A stretch of DNA of 64,000 nt from Hydrangea macrophylla (GCA_033977485.1 CM066989.1:97297887-97361886), one strand, 5' to 3'. Numbered from the stretch's first letter, positions 1 through 12,569 are shown. Notes: a model not told the origin generated them from the sequence alone. A program made the numbers and translations.

Positions 1-780
1 ACAGATTTCGTCGCCAAAAGTCCATTTTTCGTCGCTAATGGCTTTAGCGACAAAAACATTTCGTCGCCAATTTTGTCGCCTTTGCCTTGTCGCCAAAGGT
101 CCCTGGCGATGAAATTTTTCTTTTGTTGCCATAGACAAAAATGGCGACGAAAAAATTTCGTCGCTATTGGTCAAATTTTTCGTCGCTGTTGATGCGCATT
201 TTGTCGCCAAAAGAATCATTTTTGTAGTAGTAATTTTGCATTAGCGACGAAAATATTTCATCGCCAATTCATCATATGCAATGGCGACGAATTAATTTCG
301 TCGCCAATTCATTTTCAGCATATGCAATGTCGACGAATGAATTTTGTCGCCAATTGATCATATGCAATATCGACGAATTATTTTCGTCACCAATTCAATT
401 TCAGCATATGCAATGGCGACAAAATAATTTCGTCGCCAATTCATCATATGCAATGGCGACGAGTTCTTTTTGTCGCCAATTCATTTTCAGCATATGTAAT
501 GGCGACGAATTAATTTTGTCGCCAATTGATCTTATGCAATAGTGACGAATTATTTTTGTTGCCAATTCAATTTCAACATATGCAATGGCGACAAAAAAAT
601 ATCGTTGCCAAATCATCATATGCAATGGCGACGTATTATTTTCGTCGCCAATTCATTTTCAGCATATGTAATGGCGACGAAATAATTTTGTCGCCAAATG
701 TATAAAATGATTTGCTTGTATTAGCGACGAAATAATTTCATCGCCAATTCATTTCGTCGCCAAACGTATATTCTAGTAAA
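1..780. repeat. Subterminal palindrome array, left
   Basis: About 15 imperfect copies of a GGCGACGAAWTAATTTCGTC-type palindrome separated by AATTCATTTTCAGCATATGC or AATTGATCATATGC spacers. Six-frame reading gives only short frames caused by the repeat. Confidence 0.85.
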
Positions 781-1334
781 TAGAACTATTTGAATATACT
801 ATAATCCTGTTCGTTCCTGTTTATTACAATAATTTTCAAAACCAAAAGAGACAATAATATTAAACATAAAAAGTCTTAATGTTTCTAAGTAACTTCATTA
901 AGCAACAAAAAGTAATATCGTTAATTGTTCACGTTCCCAACAAAAAAACTAACGATTAACAAAAGTATTATCATATTGTTCACTACATAACAAATTGTTA
1001 GACTACATAACAAAAGTAACGAGATGTGTCTGACTATATACCCATCCACCATATCCACATAATTCTTCATTACATAACAAATTGTCAGATTACATAACAA
1101 AAAGTAATAAGATGTGGCCGACTATCTACCGATCCACCATATCCACACCCAATCTGCATGAAACCAATAGAAAGTATTAGTATCATTTAAGTTAGTGAAC
1201 GAACATATATGTGAAATATAAAGTAATTATAAATTGAGTTTTCAGTCATCAAAGATGAAACATTAATGGAGTATTGTGATGATGTTGAAGTATTAATCCT
1301 AATAGATGAAGATACTAATTTAGATGATTGATAA
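781..1334. other. Unassigned AT-rich stretch
   Basis: No gene or clear repeat ends. Contains a local repetition of ACATAACAAATTGT and ATCCACCATATCCACA phrases (about 985-1145). Confidence 0.5.
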
Positions 1335-3140
1335 TGTACTTTGAAGTGCGAGTTAAGTTTCACGTCCTTCGGATCGACGGTTTACCGTTTCACCCCCCCA
1401 AACATAGCTATTTCAAGCCAAAGTATCACGTTATGTGATGATTGGAAGTCCATTTTGCTTTCCATGTTTTCCCATAACTTTCTTTTTTCGTGTTTGAGGT
1501 GCGAGTTAAGTTTCACGTCTATAGGATCGACGATTTACCGTTTCACCCACCCAAACAACCAAAACTTAGCAATTTAAGGCTGAAGGATGTCAAAACTTTT
1601 TTTTTGCATTATTTGATAACTGGAAGGCCGTTTTGCATTCCGTTTGTTCCCACAAGTTTCTTTTGTCGTGCTTGAGGTATGTGTTAAGTTTCATGTCTTT
1701 TGGATCGACGGTTTATTGTTTCACCCACCCAAACTCCAAAACATAGCTTTTACAAGCCTAAGTATGTCAAAACCTATTTTTTTTCGCGATATGTGATACC
1801 CGGAAGTCCGTTTTACATTCTGTTTGTTCCCACAAGTTTATTTTGTCACGCTTGAGGTGCGAGTTAAGTTTCATGTCTTTTGGATCAACGGTTTATCGTT
1901 TCACCCCCCAAACGCCAAAACATAGCTTTTTCAAGGCTAAGTATGTCAAAACTAATTTTTTCGCTTTATGTGATAACCGGAAGTCCGTTTTGCATACCGT
2001 TTGTTCCCATAAGTTTCGTTTGTCATGTTTGAGGTACGAGTTAAGTTTCATGTCCTTCGAATCGACGGTTTATCGTTTCATCCCCCAAACCCCCAAAACA
2101 TAGCTTTTTAAAGCCTAAGTATGTCAAAACATATTTTTTTGGAGTTATGTGATAACCGGAAGTCCGTTTTGCTTACCATTTCTTCCCATAAGTTTCTTTT
2201 GCCGTGTTTGAGGTGCGAGTTAAGTTTCATGTACTTCGGATAGACGATTTACCGTTTCACTCCCCAAACCACCAAAACTTAGCTTTTTCAAGCCTAAGTA
2301 TGTTAAAACCTATTTTTTTTTTCGCGTTATGTGATAATCGGAAGTCCGTTTTGCATACCGTTTCTTCCCACAAGTTTCTTTTGTCGTGTTTGAGGTGCGA
2401 GTTATGTTTTATGTCCTTCGGATAGACGGTTTACCGTTTCACCCGCCTAAACCACCAAAACTTAGCTTTTTCAAGCTTAAGTATGTGAAAACCTATTTTT
2501 TTCGCGTTATGTGATAACCGGAAGTCTGTTTTTTATAGCATTTCTTCCCATGAGTTTATTTTGTCATGTTTGAGGTGCGAGTTAAGTTTCATGTCCTTCA
2601 GATAGACGGTTTACCGTTTCACCCCCAAACCACTAAAACTTAGCCTTTTCAAGCCTAAGTATGTCAAAACCTATTTTTTTCACGATATGTGATAACTGGA
2701 AGTCCATTTTGTATTCTGTTTATTTCCACAAGTTTCCTTTGTCATGTTTGAAGTGCGAGTTAAGTTTCATGTCCTTCGGATAGACGGTTTACCGTTTCAA
2801 CTGCCCAAACCACCAAAACTTAGCTTTTTCAAGCCTAGGTATGTGAAAACCTATTTTTTCGCGTTATGTGAAACTGGAAGTCTGTTTTGCATACCGTTTC
2901 TTCCCACAAGTTTATTTTTTCGTCTTTGAGGTGCGAGTTAAGTTTCATGTCCTTCGGATAGACGGTTTACCTTTTCACCCCCCAACCCACAAATATGTCA
3001 AAACCTATTTTTTTGACAATATGTGATAACCAGAAGTCCGTTTTGTATTATGTTTGTTCCCATAAGTTTATTTTGTCGTGCTTGAGGTGCAAGTTATGTT
3101 TCATGTATTTTGGATCAACAGTTTATCGTTTCACCCCCTT
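1335..3140 (+). repeat. Satellite array 1, ~179-bp unit, ~10 copies
   Basis: Tandem units recur every 178-180 bp, for example GAGGTGCGAGTTAAGTTT-like sequence near 1496, 1674, 1853, 2031, 2210, 2390, 2572, 2751 and 2929. Each unit runs through GGATMGACGGTTTACCG, CCAAAACTTAGC, AACCTATTTTTTTCGC and GATAACCGGAAGTCCGTTTT. Units differ by point changes and small indels; the last is truncated near 3140. It is homologous, in opposite orientation, to the array at 54960-60175. Confidence 0.9.
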
Positions 3141-4786
3141 GTAATAAGAACAATCAAACTAAACCAAAGTTCCAAAATCTAGATTCTATTCCAAACTTGT
3201 TTGGAAAGAAGAAAATCACACCCCAAGGCCCAATAACCACCCCTCTATCTCTTTTCGTTCTTACACAGAATTTATGGCCTTCAATTCAGCATGCTCCATT
3301 CATGAATCTAAAGTATCCTTTTTTGCAAAGTTGTTCTATTGATGCTGCCATTACGTAATTACTTTACTTAACTGCTTGCTGGATATGCCTTGTAATTTAG
3401 AATATAGTTTGAGTATGATGTTCTCCTTTTAACAGTTTAATTTATGATTTTTGCTCCAACATTTATGATAAAAATTTGTTTCATAGGTCAATGAGTCCGT
3501 CAACCAATCAATTCGTGGTCACACCATAATGGCCTTTACCTCCTCAGAGCTTAAGAAATTTGTTGAGAATTTGTTATGTCTTTGCTGGTATTCTGCTGGC
3601 CGATTAGTTAGCATTTGTTGGTATTCGGTAAGTGTTGGAATTATAACCTTACAAAATAGTTCAACAGTATTGGCATCTATTCATGGTGTTCCAAGGGCAA
3701 CTACTATTAGAACAAGAGTCCTATTTGCATTTTGACAAACCAATATGTTAAATATACCAAGCAATGTTATATTCACACATTAAGATAGCCAATAGTTGCA
3801 CATAGACACATAAATGATATTGTTCTATTAAAAAGAAGAAGAAGAAGACAATTAATCAATTAAGACAAACTTTGGGAGGGACAAATGGGAAAAGGGTAGG
3901 ACAAATGAGATGAAACATAAGGAAAAATAGAAAGACTGATCAGGGAGATAATAAGAAGAAGAACAGGATGAAGAATAAAATAGAAAGACTGATTTTTGAC
4001 TTCTCTTTTCACACAAAAAAGATTAACAAGTGTTGAGTTCTAAGCTTAAAGTAAGAGGAATGATCATAACATACCCTATCAAACTTCAGCCTGCTACAAA
4101 TACGTCTATCAGATTTTCAATTTAGAATCAGTTGATTGCAATACATAGCTAATTCATGTAGTGAGGAAGTCATTGGACACTAAGCACATTAAAGTGGAAA
4201 TGTACAATACGGGATACAATGTAATGGAACGCATGCCATGAAAATTACAATTAAGAGCTTACGTTATAAAGAGAGTGCTTGAAGACAAGATCTAGCTAAG
4301 CTTGAAGCATGAACACCAAATGTTGGAGCTCTACAAGTTCCAAAAAGAAAAAAAAAAATTAAATTAGATCAAAGAACAATTAGGAAAATCCTAGATGTGA
4401 GCAACCAACTAATCTAAAATTTGTAAGCACAGTACAAAATATTGATTTACATCAAAGGTTGAACCCACAAGCATAGTTGTAAATACAAGGAGACTCTTTA
4501 GATATCATCCTCATAAGTATAATTCTGATGCCTATTAGTCAAGTGGCAGAGAGGCACACTTCTCTTTTCATATATAATTGATTCAAGGGTAACAAACACT
4601 TAAGGTATACATACATGTGTGTGCAGTTTGTACTCATATATATATATAAAATGGTTGTGGGTATAACTTAAATTCACTAGACTAAATTAAATTAAAACAT
4701 AATTGTAAATGAAAACAACTCAGATCCCAATTAGAGAAAACACATGGCAAGTGTTCAAAATTTTACATAAGTGTTAATCTTTTGGG

Positions 4787-5008
4787 TTAATTATATTTTA
4801 CCCCCCTATGGTTAGGCCCATTTTCACAAAGGGGGCTAAGTGTTAATATGTTTAGCCAATTTCAGAGTTTTCAACAGTTTTGAGGGAAATCTTAACAGTT
4901 TCACTTTAGTCCGAAACTACAAAGGGGTTAAGTGTCCACTTTTGAACCACAGGGGGATAAAGTGAAAATGGGCCTAACCGCAGGGGGATAAAATGTATTT
5001 AACCCTAA
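4787..5008. repeat. MITE-like fold-back, GGGTTAA termini
   Basis: Starts GGGTTAATTATATTTTACCC and ends in the near-inverse (AAAATGTATTTAACCC). Both arms carry CTATGGTTAGGCCCATTTTC / GAAAATGGGCCTAACCGC. Diverged relatives lie at about 12570-13260 and 25640-26062. Confidence 0.7.
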
Positions 5009-6003
5009 TATTTTTTAGTAAGTAATGATCGATTTTACAACTCTTGACCAACTAACAATACATTAATGCAGATCTCCATAATCTTGTGCTTGGGAAGATA
5101 ACGTAAATTCAAGCCAAAATGATGGATAATGGATGATGAGCATTATTCTAATCTAATATGCTAGTAGTAAAAATAATCTTTTTAAGTTGATCAAACTGAT
5201 CCACAGTAAGAAATGTAAAATCCTATTTATTGGGATTTCATTTTTTTATTTATTGATAAATAGTGCAAGCACTATAGTAACAATATACAAAGACAACACC
5301 CAAGATTTAAGCAACTATCCCCTCACAAGCATAAAACCAAACACCTTATGTACATAAAATAAACCCATCCAAAAAATAACCAGACTTAGAGGTCCAACCC
5401 CCTGTTCAAGGATCACAAATTAAGCACATGACCCAAACTAAGCACCCAAAATTTCCATGTGAATCGGCAAGCTCCAAACCAAAAATGGAGTCCTGACTTC
5501 CATTATTTCCATACCAATTACTGAAGAAAATGGAAGTCTCAGTCAGTTTAAACTCTAAATTAATTGGTAACTTTCAACTTAAAATGAATTAATCCTTTTG
5601 AGATACAAACCCTAAAAATCCAATTTCCGTTAAAATACAAATTTAATAAACAAGGCATGTATGTGGGAAGAGAAGTGGCATGTATACATCAAATAATTTT
5701 GGTTCAGTTGATATAGAAAAGGGAACAAACTAAAATCATCAAAGTTTCAACCACCCACAAAACTAAAACAATCCAGACCATATATACATACATTTTACAT
5801 TGGTTTGAAATAGAGAGACAGAGAGACCTAGAGAGGCAGTGAGATAGCAGAGAGCAGCGGAGAGATACAAGAGGCGGCAAGTGGTGGTGGACGTCGCCGG
5901 CGTGGACTGGTAGTGGTGGGCATAGCCGGCATGGACTGTTGCTCAAGAGTGAGAGAGAAAAGAGAGATGGCGGAGGGGGTGGGGAGGTGGAGTGGGTTGG
6001 GTT

Positions 6004-6006
<3 letters not shown>

Positions 6007-6041
<35 letters not shown>
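6007..6041 (+). repeat. (GA)n microsatellite
   Basis: About 17 GA units. Confidence 0.95.
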
Positions 6042-6042
<1 letters not shown>

Positions 6043-6399
6043 CTTGGAGTTTGTTTTGGGGGGAAATGAAATCGCAGGTTTCTTTTTGGGAAAAGTGTTA
6101 GGGTGGAAAAGTTTGGGCAAATAAGGGGTTGTTTGGGTACATGTGTGGCTCATACAAACTGGGCCTTAATTTGGTAAGTGTAAGGGTGTCTTTGATAATC
6201 CAGTTAGAGTACTACTATGCTTCCCAAATTTCTATCCCAAAAGTGTTTCTCAAATGATGTGGTAATGGGGCCAAATTTCTATCCCAAAAGTGTTTCTCGT
6301 AGAAGAGTTTTTCTTTTGATCTAACATTTTGACTCTTTCTTTCCTTTTTCAATTGGTTTTCATTGGTTAAAATGACAAGCAAAAACTCGTCCTCGACAC

Positions 6400-7420
6400 T
6401 GGGGGTGGGCAATCGAATAGTTCGGGTTCGAACCGACAAGTTCGGGTCGGGTTGTTGGGGTTCGGGTTGGCTTTTTCTTTTTTCCCCCTTTTTTTTTTAC
6501 CGAAATCTGAATTGAAACAAAGTTCGAAAATATAGTTCGGGTTTGAAATAAAAATCCAGGTTCCAGTTCGAAAGCTCGGATTGAAATTAAATCGAAATAA
6601 ATTTTTTTCCCCTTCTCTCTCTCTCCCTTTCTTTTTGGGGCAGCCTGATAAGTGGGAACTGATATACAAACACATATGTACACATATTACATCAAACACT
6701 AAATAAGAACAGGTATCATCATATCGATAAGAACTCATATTCAGAATAATAAACAACCCACCTTCTAGATCCAAAGATCCTCTAAGTAATCAAAATATAT
6801 GTGTTAATGTGTACCTATACAAATACAATACAATGCACAGATGTCCTTAGTGAACTAATCTGCTCAACAAGGAAGAGAAACGAAAATTCTTAACCAAATA
6901 TAAACAATAATAAAAAAGTCAAAAGAGAAATACTCAGATCTACTACAATCTAAAACCAGATATAAAGATCTAAAACTGTAATAGCAATTTGACACCACCC
7001 ACAATAGAAATCGCGCTGAGACTGAGCCACGCCATCGCCATCGCCGTCGCCGTCACTGTCGCCATCGCCAAGAGGAGGAAGGAGTAAGGTTTGGATAAGT
7101 TAATGCCCTTGAGGGTTCAACCGTTCAGGACTTCAGAGGGGTCTGAGAGACTGAGTCATCTCTGATAGTATGAGAGATGAGAGTTTGGTTTTTGATATGA
7201 ACCCTAATTCCTCAACATGTTTTTATATAGCTCCTAAAAGTTCGGACATTCAGTTTCGAATCGAACCTATTTCCCCTAACGAAAATCGAACCAAACTAAT
7301 TAATGCAGTTCAATTTCGAACTGAAATAAGTTCGGTTCAATTTTTATCTGAATCGAAATGCGTTAAAATTTTTGGGTTCGTGTCGATTTTTCGGGTTAAC
7401 CCGAAGTATGCCCACCCCTA
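6400..7420. mobile_element. Non-autonomous hAT element with 8-bp TSD
   Basis: Termini TGGGGGTGGGCA and (inverse) TAGGGGTGGGCA, flanked by a perfect direct repeat CTCGACAC at 6392-6399 and 7421-7428. Subterminal GTTCGGGTT-type repeats are present at both ends. Interior contains an imperfect GCCATCGCC repeat (7028-7072). No transposase. It lies inside CACTA element 1. Confidence 0.9.
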
Positions 7421-7559
7421 CTCGACACACTCCAAAATAAATAAAAAATTAAAATATAGCTGAGTCTTAAATCCATTAATATCCGTTTTGAATTTTAAAC
7501 GCATTAAAATAAAGTCAAATTACTAGCATAGATTAAATTGAAAAAAAATAGTACTCACT

Positions 7560-8860
7560 TTAGGCGACGAAATAATCTTTCGTCGCCATAGATATCACTT
7601 TGAAAATGGAATTTTTTATCACTCACTTTAGGTGAAAAAATTATTTTTTGTCGCCATTGACCACTTTGTAAATGGAATTTTTTATCACTCACTTTAGGCG
7701 ACGAAATAATACTTCGTCGCCATAGACATCACATTAGAACTCACTTTTGGCGACGAAATAATTTTTCATCGCCATAGGCATCACTTTTGGCGACGAAATA
7801 ATATTTCGTCGCCATAGACATCACACTAGAACTCACTTTAGGCGACGAATTAATATTTCGTCGCCATAGGCATCACTTTTGGCGACGAAATAATATTTCG
7901 TCGCCATAGACATTACACTAGAACTCACTTTTGGCTACGAAATAATATTTCGTCGCCATAGACATCACTTTTGGCGACGAAATAATATTTCGTCGCCATA
8001 GACATCACACTAAAACTCACGTTTGGCAACGAATTAATATTTCGTCGCCATAGGCATTACTTTTGGCGACGAAATAATATTTTGTCGTCATAGACATCAC
8101 ATTAGAACTCACTTTAGGCGACAAATTAATATTTCGTCGCTATAGGTATCACTTTTGGCGACGAAATATCATTTCGTCGCCATAGACATCACACTAGAAC
8201 TCACTTTTGGCAACGAAATAATATTTCGTCGCCATAGACATCACTTTTGGCGACGAAATAATATTTCGTCGCCATAGACATCACACTAAAACTCACTTTT
8301 GGTGACGAATTAATATTTCGTCGCCATAGGTATCACTTTTGGTGACGAAATATCATTTTGTCGCCATAGACATCACACTAGAACTTACTTTTGGCGATGA
8401 ATTAAAATTTCGTCGCCACAGGGATCACTATTGGCAACGAAATAATATTTCGTCGCTATAGACATCACATTAGAACTCACTTTAGGCGACGAATTTATAT
8501 TTCATCGCCATAGGCATCACTTTTGGCGACGAAATAATATTTCGTCGCCATAGATACCACTTTTGGCGACAAAATAATATTACGTCGCCAAAGACAACAC
8601 TTTAGGCGATGAATTTATATTTTGTCGCCATAGGCATCACTTTTGGCGACGAAATAATATTTCGTTGCCATAGACATCACTTTAGGCGACGAAATATAAT
8701 TTTGTAGCCAAAATTGACACTTTAGGCGACGAAACAGAATTTCGTCGCCAAATTTATGATTTTTTTCAGCCTCTTAGGCGACGAAATTTAATTTTGTCGC
8801 TAAAACTATACTTTTGGCAACGAAATTTAAATTTCGTCGCTATGTTTCGTCGCTAAAGCC
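7560..8860. repeat. Subterminal palindrome array, right
   Basis: More than 20 copies of a near-perfect palindrome (GGCGACGAAATAAT followed by ATTTCGTCGCC) spaced by CATAGACATCAC or CATAGGCATCAC, and alternately ACTAGAACTCAC. The last units before the terminus are variants ending in GACGAAACATAGCGACG-type sequence. Confidence 0.9.
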
Positions 8861-8876
8861 CATTTTTGTTGTAGTG

Positions 8877-9270
8877 ATACTATCATAGTATTAATTGTCG
8901 AACCATACATAGTATAAGATGATTATTTGGATGCTAATTGAGGCCCGTCAAGAGACGGGGGGAGTTAAGGGTGTTTTAGTCGTGACAAAGGCTCTTTCGT
9001 CTCTCGTACCAAAACCCCGAGCCAAGTTCTTTGGTTATGAAGAGCCGGTGTCCTTTATCTACTTGGGTGAGTCAAAATTAGGTTTCTTGGTTCCTTAAAG
9101 ACCAAGTCGCGATTCTGTATCTGTTTTCAACAGACCTTTTTCAAATCAATTTCAAACAAACGAAAGAGTGGATGATCGATTCCGCGTGTCCTCTTTTCTC
9201 AAAGGGCTGCTCTTTTCTTTGATCCAAATCAATTTCAAACCAACAAGAGGTGGAATTCCGCGTGTCCACA
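8877..9270 (+). mobile_element. 3' part of a long Gypsy-type LTR, cut by CACTA element 1
   Basis: Runs parallel to 49941-50265, the end of the complete LTR at 47179-50265, and ends at the same GCGTGTCCACA. The missing left part would lie beyond position 1 if the CACTA element inserted here with ATA as target site (ATA at 8877-8879). An internal duplication of CAAATCAATTTCAAAC (9138 and 9225 regions) separates it from the other copy. Confidence 0.75.
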
Positions 9271-10043
9271 GTGACATTCTTGCGCATGCTCGCCTCACTG
9301 AAAATAAGATTGTTGATACCCCTTTGGAGCTTAATGTTCGTCTTTCCCCTTTTGATGGTGTTCCTTTGCCTGATCCTTCCTTATATCGCACTATTGTTGG
9401 TAGCTTGGTTTATCTTACTATTACTCATCCGGATATTGCTCATGTTGTTAGTTAGTTTGTTACTTCCCCTACTACAGTTCATTGGGTTGCTGTTCATCGT
9501 ATTTTGAGGAACTTGAGGGGCACTCGGTTTCAAAGTCTTTTACTTTCGTCATCTTCTTCCTTGGAGCTGCGTGCATACTCTGATGCTGATTGGGCCGATG
9601 ATCCTACAGATCGCAAGTCTGTTACTGGATTTTGTATATTTCTGGGTGATTCTCTCATTTCTTGGAAGAGTAAGAAGCAAGATGTTGTAGCTGTGTCTTC
9701 CACAGAAGCTGAGTATCGTGCTATGGCTTTGACTACCCGTGAGGTTATTTGGTTACGCCGCCTATTTACAGATATGGGTGTCTCTCTTTCTCGCCCTTCA
9801 CCTATGTATTGTGATAATAAGAGTGCTATTCAGATTGCTCACAATTCAGTTATCCATGAGAGGACTAAGCATATAAAGATTGATTGTCACATTACTCGTC
9901 ATCACCTTAAGCATGGAGTTATCACTTTGCCTTTAGTTTCTTCTTCCGCGCAGATTGCTGATTTGTTTACAAAGTCACATCCTATTCATTATTTTCATTT
10001 TTTAGTTGGCAAACTCTCTATGCTTCTAGCTGCATCATTGTGA
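9271..10043 (+). pseudogene. Copia pol fragment: end of reverse transcriptase and RNase H
   Basis: One frame reads [20 protein letters not shown], then [20 protein letters not shown], a stop codon TAG at 9453-9455 where the family has glutamine, then AYSDADWADDPTDRKSVTGF, SWKSKKQDVVAVSSTEAEYR, CDNKSAIQIAHNSVIHERTK and ADLFTK, ending LAASL. These are the classic Ty1/copia RNase H motifs (D of YSDADWA, E of STEAEY, D of CDN). The 5' part is missing because an LTR ends at 9270. The nonsense codon and truncation make it a dead copy. Confidence 0.92.
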
Positions 10044-10055
10044 GTTTGAGGGGGG
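10041..10055 (+). other. Polypurine tract of the Copia element
   Basis: Purine-rich TGAGTTTGAGGGGGG follows the pol stop and directly precedes the LTR TG. Confidence 0.7.
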
Positions 10056-10266
10056 TGTTAGAGTTAGCTATTAAAATTAGTTTTATTTAGTTTTAGGGTA
10101 GTTTAGCCTTTTACTTTATATTAGGGTAATACTGTATACCTAGGTATATTATTATTGTCTCTTCTTTTTCCATTCTATTCATTCATTCAGATTTGTGTTA
10201 TGAGCAACTCTAGCTCTCTTTTCTATTTTCCCTTTATTATTTTCTTGATTATTTGATATATTTACA
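10056..10266 (+). mobile_element. Copia 3' LTR (211 bp)
   Basis: Starts TGTTAGAGTTAGC after the polypurine tract and ends GATATATTTACA. Size and TG..CA ends fit short Copia LTRs. The matching 5' LTR is not in the window. Confidence 0.7.
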
Positions 10267-10513
10267 GGTTGCATGATTGCATCATGTTTGAGTTAAAACA
10301 CATTTGAATCTACCTCAACCAAAACATGCATGCTATTCTAAGCTTATCCATGTAAAGCTAAAATACACATTTTTAGGTCCAATAAGCATACTTGGCATGG
10401 GCCCAAATGTGTGATTATTCAGACAGGCCTGAGGCCCTGAAGGTTATGCTTAACAAATATAGCAGTAAACTTTCATCTTTCCAAAACCATTTGAATTTAT
10501 TGTATGAACTTAA

Positions 10514-10554
<41 letters not shown>

Positions 10555-11952
10555 TTGGGTGAATTGCCTAAGATATATAATATATATACTCGTTCTGCAT
10601 TCATATTAAGATGCGAGAAGCATTTTTTGACTCGGGATTTGCATAATTTCACTAACCTTTAGTACATCCAAACCTAACAAACTATAGTGTATGAGTATCT
10701 ATATATATACTAGTTTAACTGTATGTGCTTTGCACATGATTGATGTCCCCTCTAAATATCAATTAGGAGCATTAAGCCAAAAAAATGCAGAAAATAAATA
10801 TCTAGTTTAACTGTATCAATTAGGAGCAGAAAATACTAGTTTAACTGTATGTGCTTTGCACGTTATTCATTTCTGTTCTTACTTTTGATTTTTTGAATCC
10901 ACATATATAGTAAATAAATATCTAGACTAATTAAAAATTTTAGAATAAAGAGTGATAGAGGAAATATCGTAAATAAAATGATACAATTGAATTGATGAGT
11001 ACCTTATTTGAAATAATCTTAAAAGAAAATAAAATGTGTAATCTCGTCAGTTTGTCTACCTATCGAATGATTATGATAAGCAAGTGACAAATCACATACA
11101 TAAGATGCCTTCTAGGGTAAAATTCACTTAGGTGAAACGTAATCTTATTGCATCTTATTCAATCTTAATTTCATATGTACTATCCTAAACTCACAAATAA
11201 AAAGAACAAAAAAGTAACTTATCTCCATTAAAAAATTAGTATTCTTGTGAAAGTATTCATAGGTATTGCAAAGGGAGCAAATAGATATATTTTTTCTTTT
11301 TTAGCAGTTTATTCTAATGTATAACTTATTTAATAAATAGTATTTTTTTTTTATAACTGATTAGTCCACTACGAAAAAATAGAATTGGATTGGAATATAC
11401 TTTTTATAACTGATTAGTCCACTACGAAAAAATAGAATTGGATTGGAATATACAAATTGCAACAACATACTGCAATCTAATGCATCCTAAACCACGAGCT
11501 ATATTATAGGTTCTAAACAAAAGTACGTAGTTGACCTAATACTGAAGCAATTTTAATCCAACTCACCCTAAATATTTGGTCCAACACATTTTATTCTCAC
11601 TGTTGATCTTAACATAACTCAAATTGATTTAATATCATTCCAAACTTCAGATAGACCTCTGAAAACAAATATCTCAGGATCGATGCCCCCAAACCCTCTT
11701 CAACTTCAATTTCTTACATTTGTCCCTGATCATAATGAGTGCTTTTCATGTGTATGACAGAGCAATAAATTTTATGATACAAGAGAACTATATAGTCACT
11801 TGTTAACCAGAAAACAAGCATCCAAAAGCTCAAATTTAAGAATAAAGAAGATGATCTCTAGCTTAACTAATGATAGTAACTTAACAATAAAAAAAGATGA
11901 ATATCTCAACCATTAATCATGGTAACAAGAGCAAGTGCAAAAAAAAAAAAAG

Positions 11953-12118
11953 AGTAATGATTCGTGCACATAAAATATGCACATAAAGTGTACATATAAA
12001 GATCTAGGCCATTCATTTTGGTGGATCTCATGTGTGCAGGGATGGACCCCACCAAAATGAATGGCTCAGATCTTTATGTGCACACTTTATGTGCATATGT
12101 TATGTGCACATAACATTA
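11953..12118. mobile_element. Fold-back MITE
   Basis: Left arm GTAATGATTCGTGCACATAA pairs with right arm TTATGTGCACATAACATTAC. Inner arms GGCCATTCATTTTGGTGG and CCACCAAAATGAATGGCT also pair. Target duplication unclear. Confidence 0.8.
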
Positions 12119-12569
12119 CCCAAAAAAATAATAATAATAACAATGCTAACAAGAGCAATAAAAGTACTATTTCCGGAAAGTTGTTGAAACGAATGGCGAT
12201 AAAATATCAGTACTTAAAAAAAATGACTTTTTGACTACCGATAGTTTTCTAACATTATAGGTCTAGTAGACTTATAGTTCTAGTAGACTTAATAGTTCTA
12301 TAAATATAAGAATTGATTTTAAAAGCTAATATTTATTTATTGAGTCCACCAAAAGAAAAATAACAGCAATAGAAACACGTCATAAGAAGGATTTGCTAAT
12401 TCATACACAGGCAGAAGGAAATTTTTTGAAGGAACGTGAGCTTGGGTTTATTTTGGAGTACCATCTTTTTTCTTTGGTAGAATATTTTGGAGTACTATAA
12501 CATTTTATTGCTAAAGAATAGGAATGTGTGCCAATAAAGAAAAGAGGTTCCTAAGACCAAAAAAAATGG

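Larger units (their letters stand above)
3141..6399. other. Interior of CACTA element 1, no intact gene
   Basis: Short frames only. Bases 3500-3735 (minor ORF) and 5800-6170 (GC-richer, GCCGGCG- and GGTGG-rich, followed by a GA repeat) look less repetitive than the rest and could be captured host fragments, but I recognise no product. A MITE-like piece sits at 4787-5008. Confidence 0.4.
1..8876. mobile_element. CACTA-type element 1, left end outside window (non-autonomous)
   Basis: The right end reads TTTTTGTTGTAGTG at 8863-8876, the inverse of a CACTACAACAAAAA terminus. Arrays of GGCGACGAAA palindromes lie at 1-780 and 7560-8860, as subterminal repeats do in CACTA elements. The right boundary is set by comparison with the LTR at 47179-50265, where the sequence runs GTAAT/ATACTATC without interruption; here ATACTATC follows GTAGTG directly. 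No transposase is visible. That 1-780 and 7560-8876 are two ends of one element is an inference. Confidence 0.65.

Noticed and set aside
276..625. Frames on both strands at the left edge
   Set aside because: Translation of palindromic CACTA subterminal repeats.
3110..3735. Two small plus-strand frames right of satellite array 1
   Set aside because: No similarity to known domains that I can recognise and no splice-consistent extension.
5704..6153. 149-codon minus-strand frame with SLSLSL and proline runs
   Set aside because: Driven by a GA/CT microsatellite and GC-rich noncoding sequence; no recognisable domain. A captured gene fragment is possible but not supported.
7560..8860. Possible CRISPR-like array
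   Set aside because: Eukaryotic DNA; repeats are palindromic, spacers are themselves repeated, and a CACTA terminus follows.
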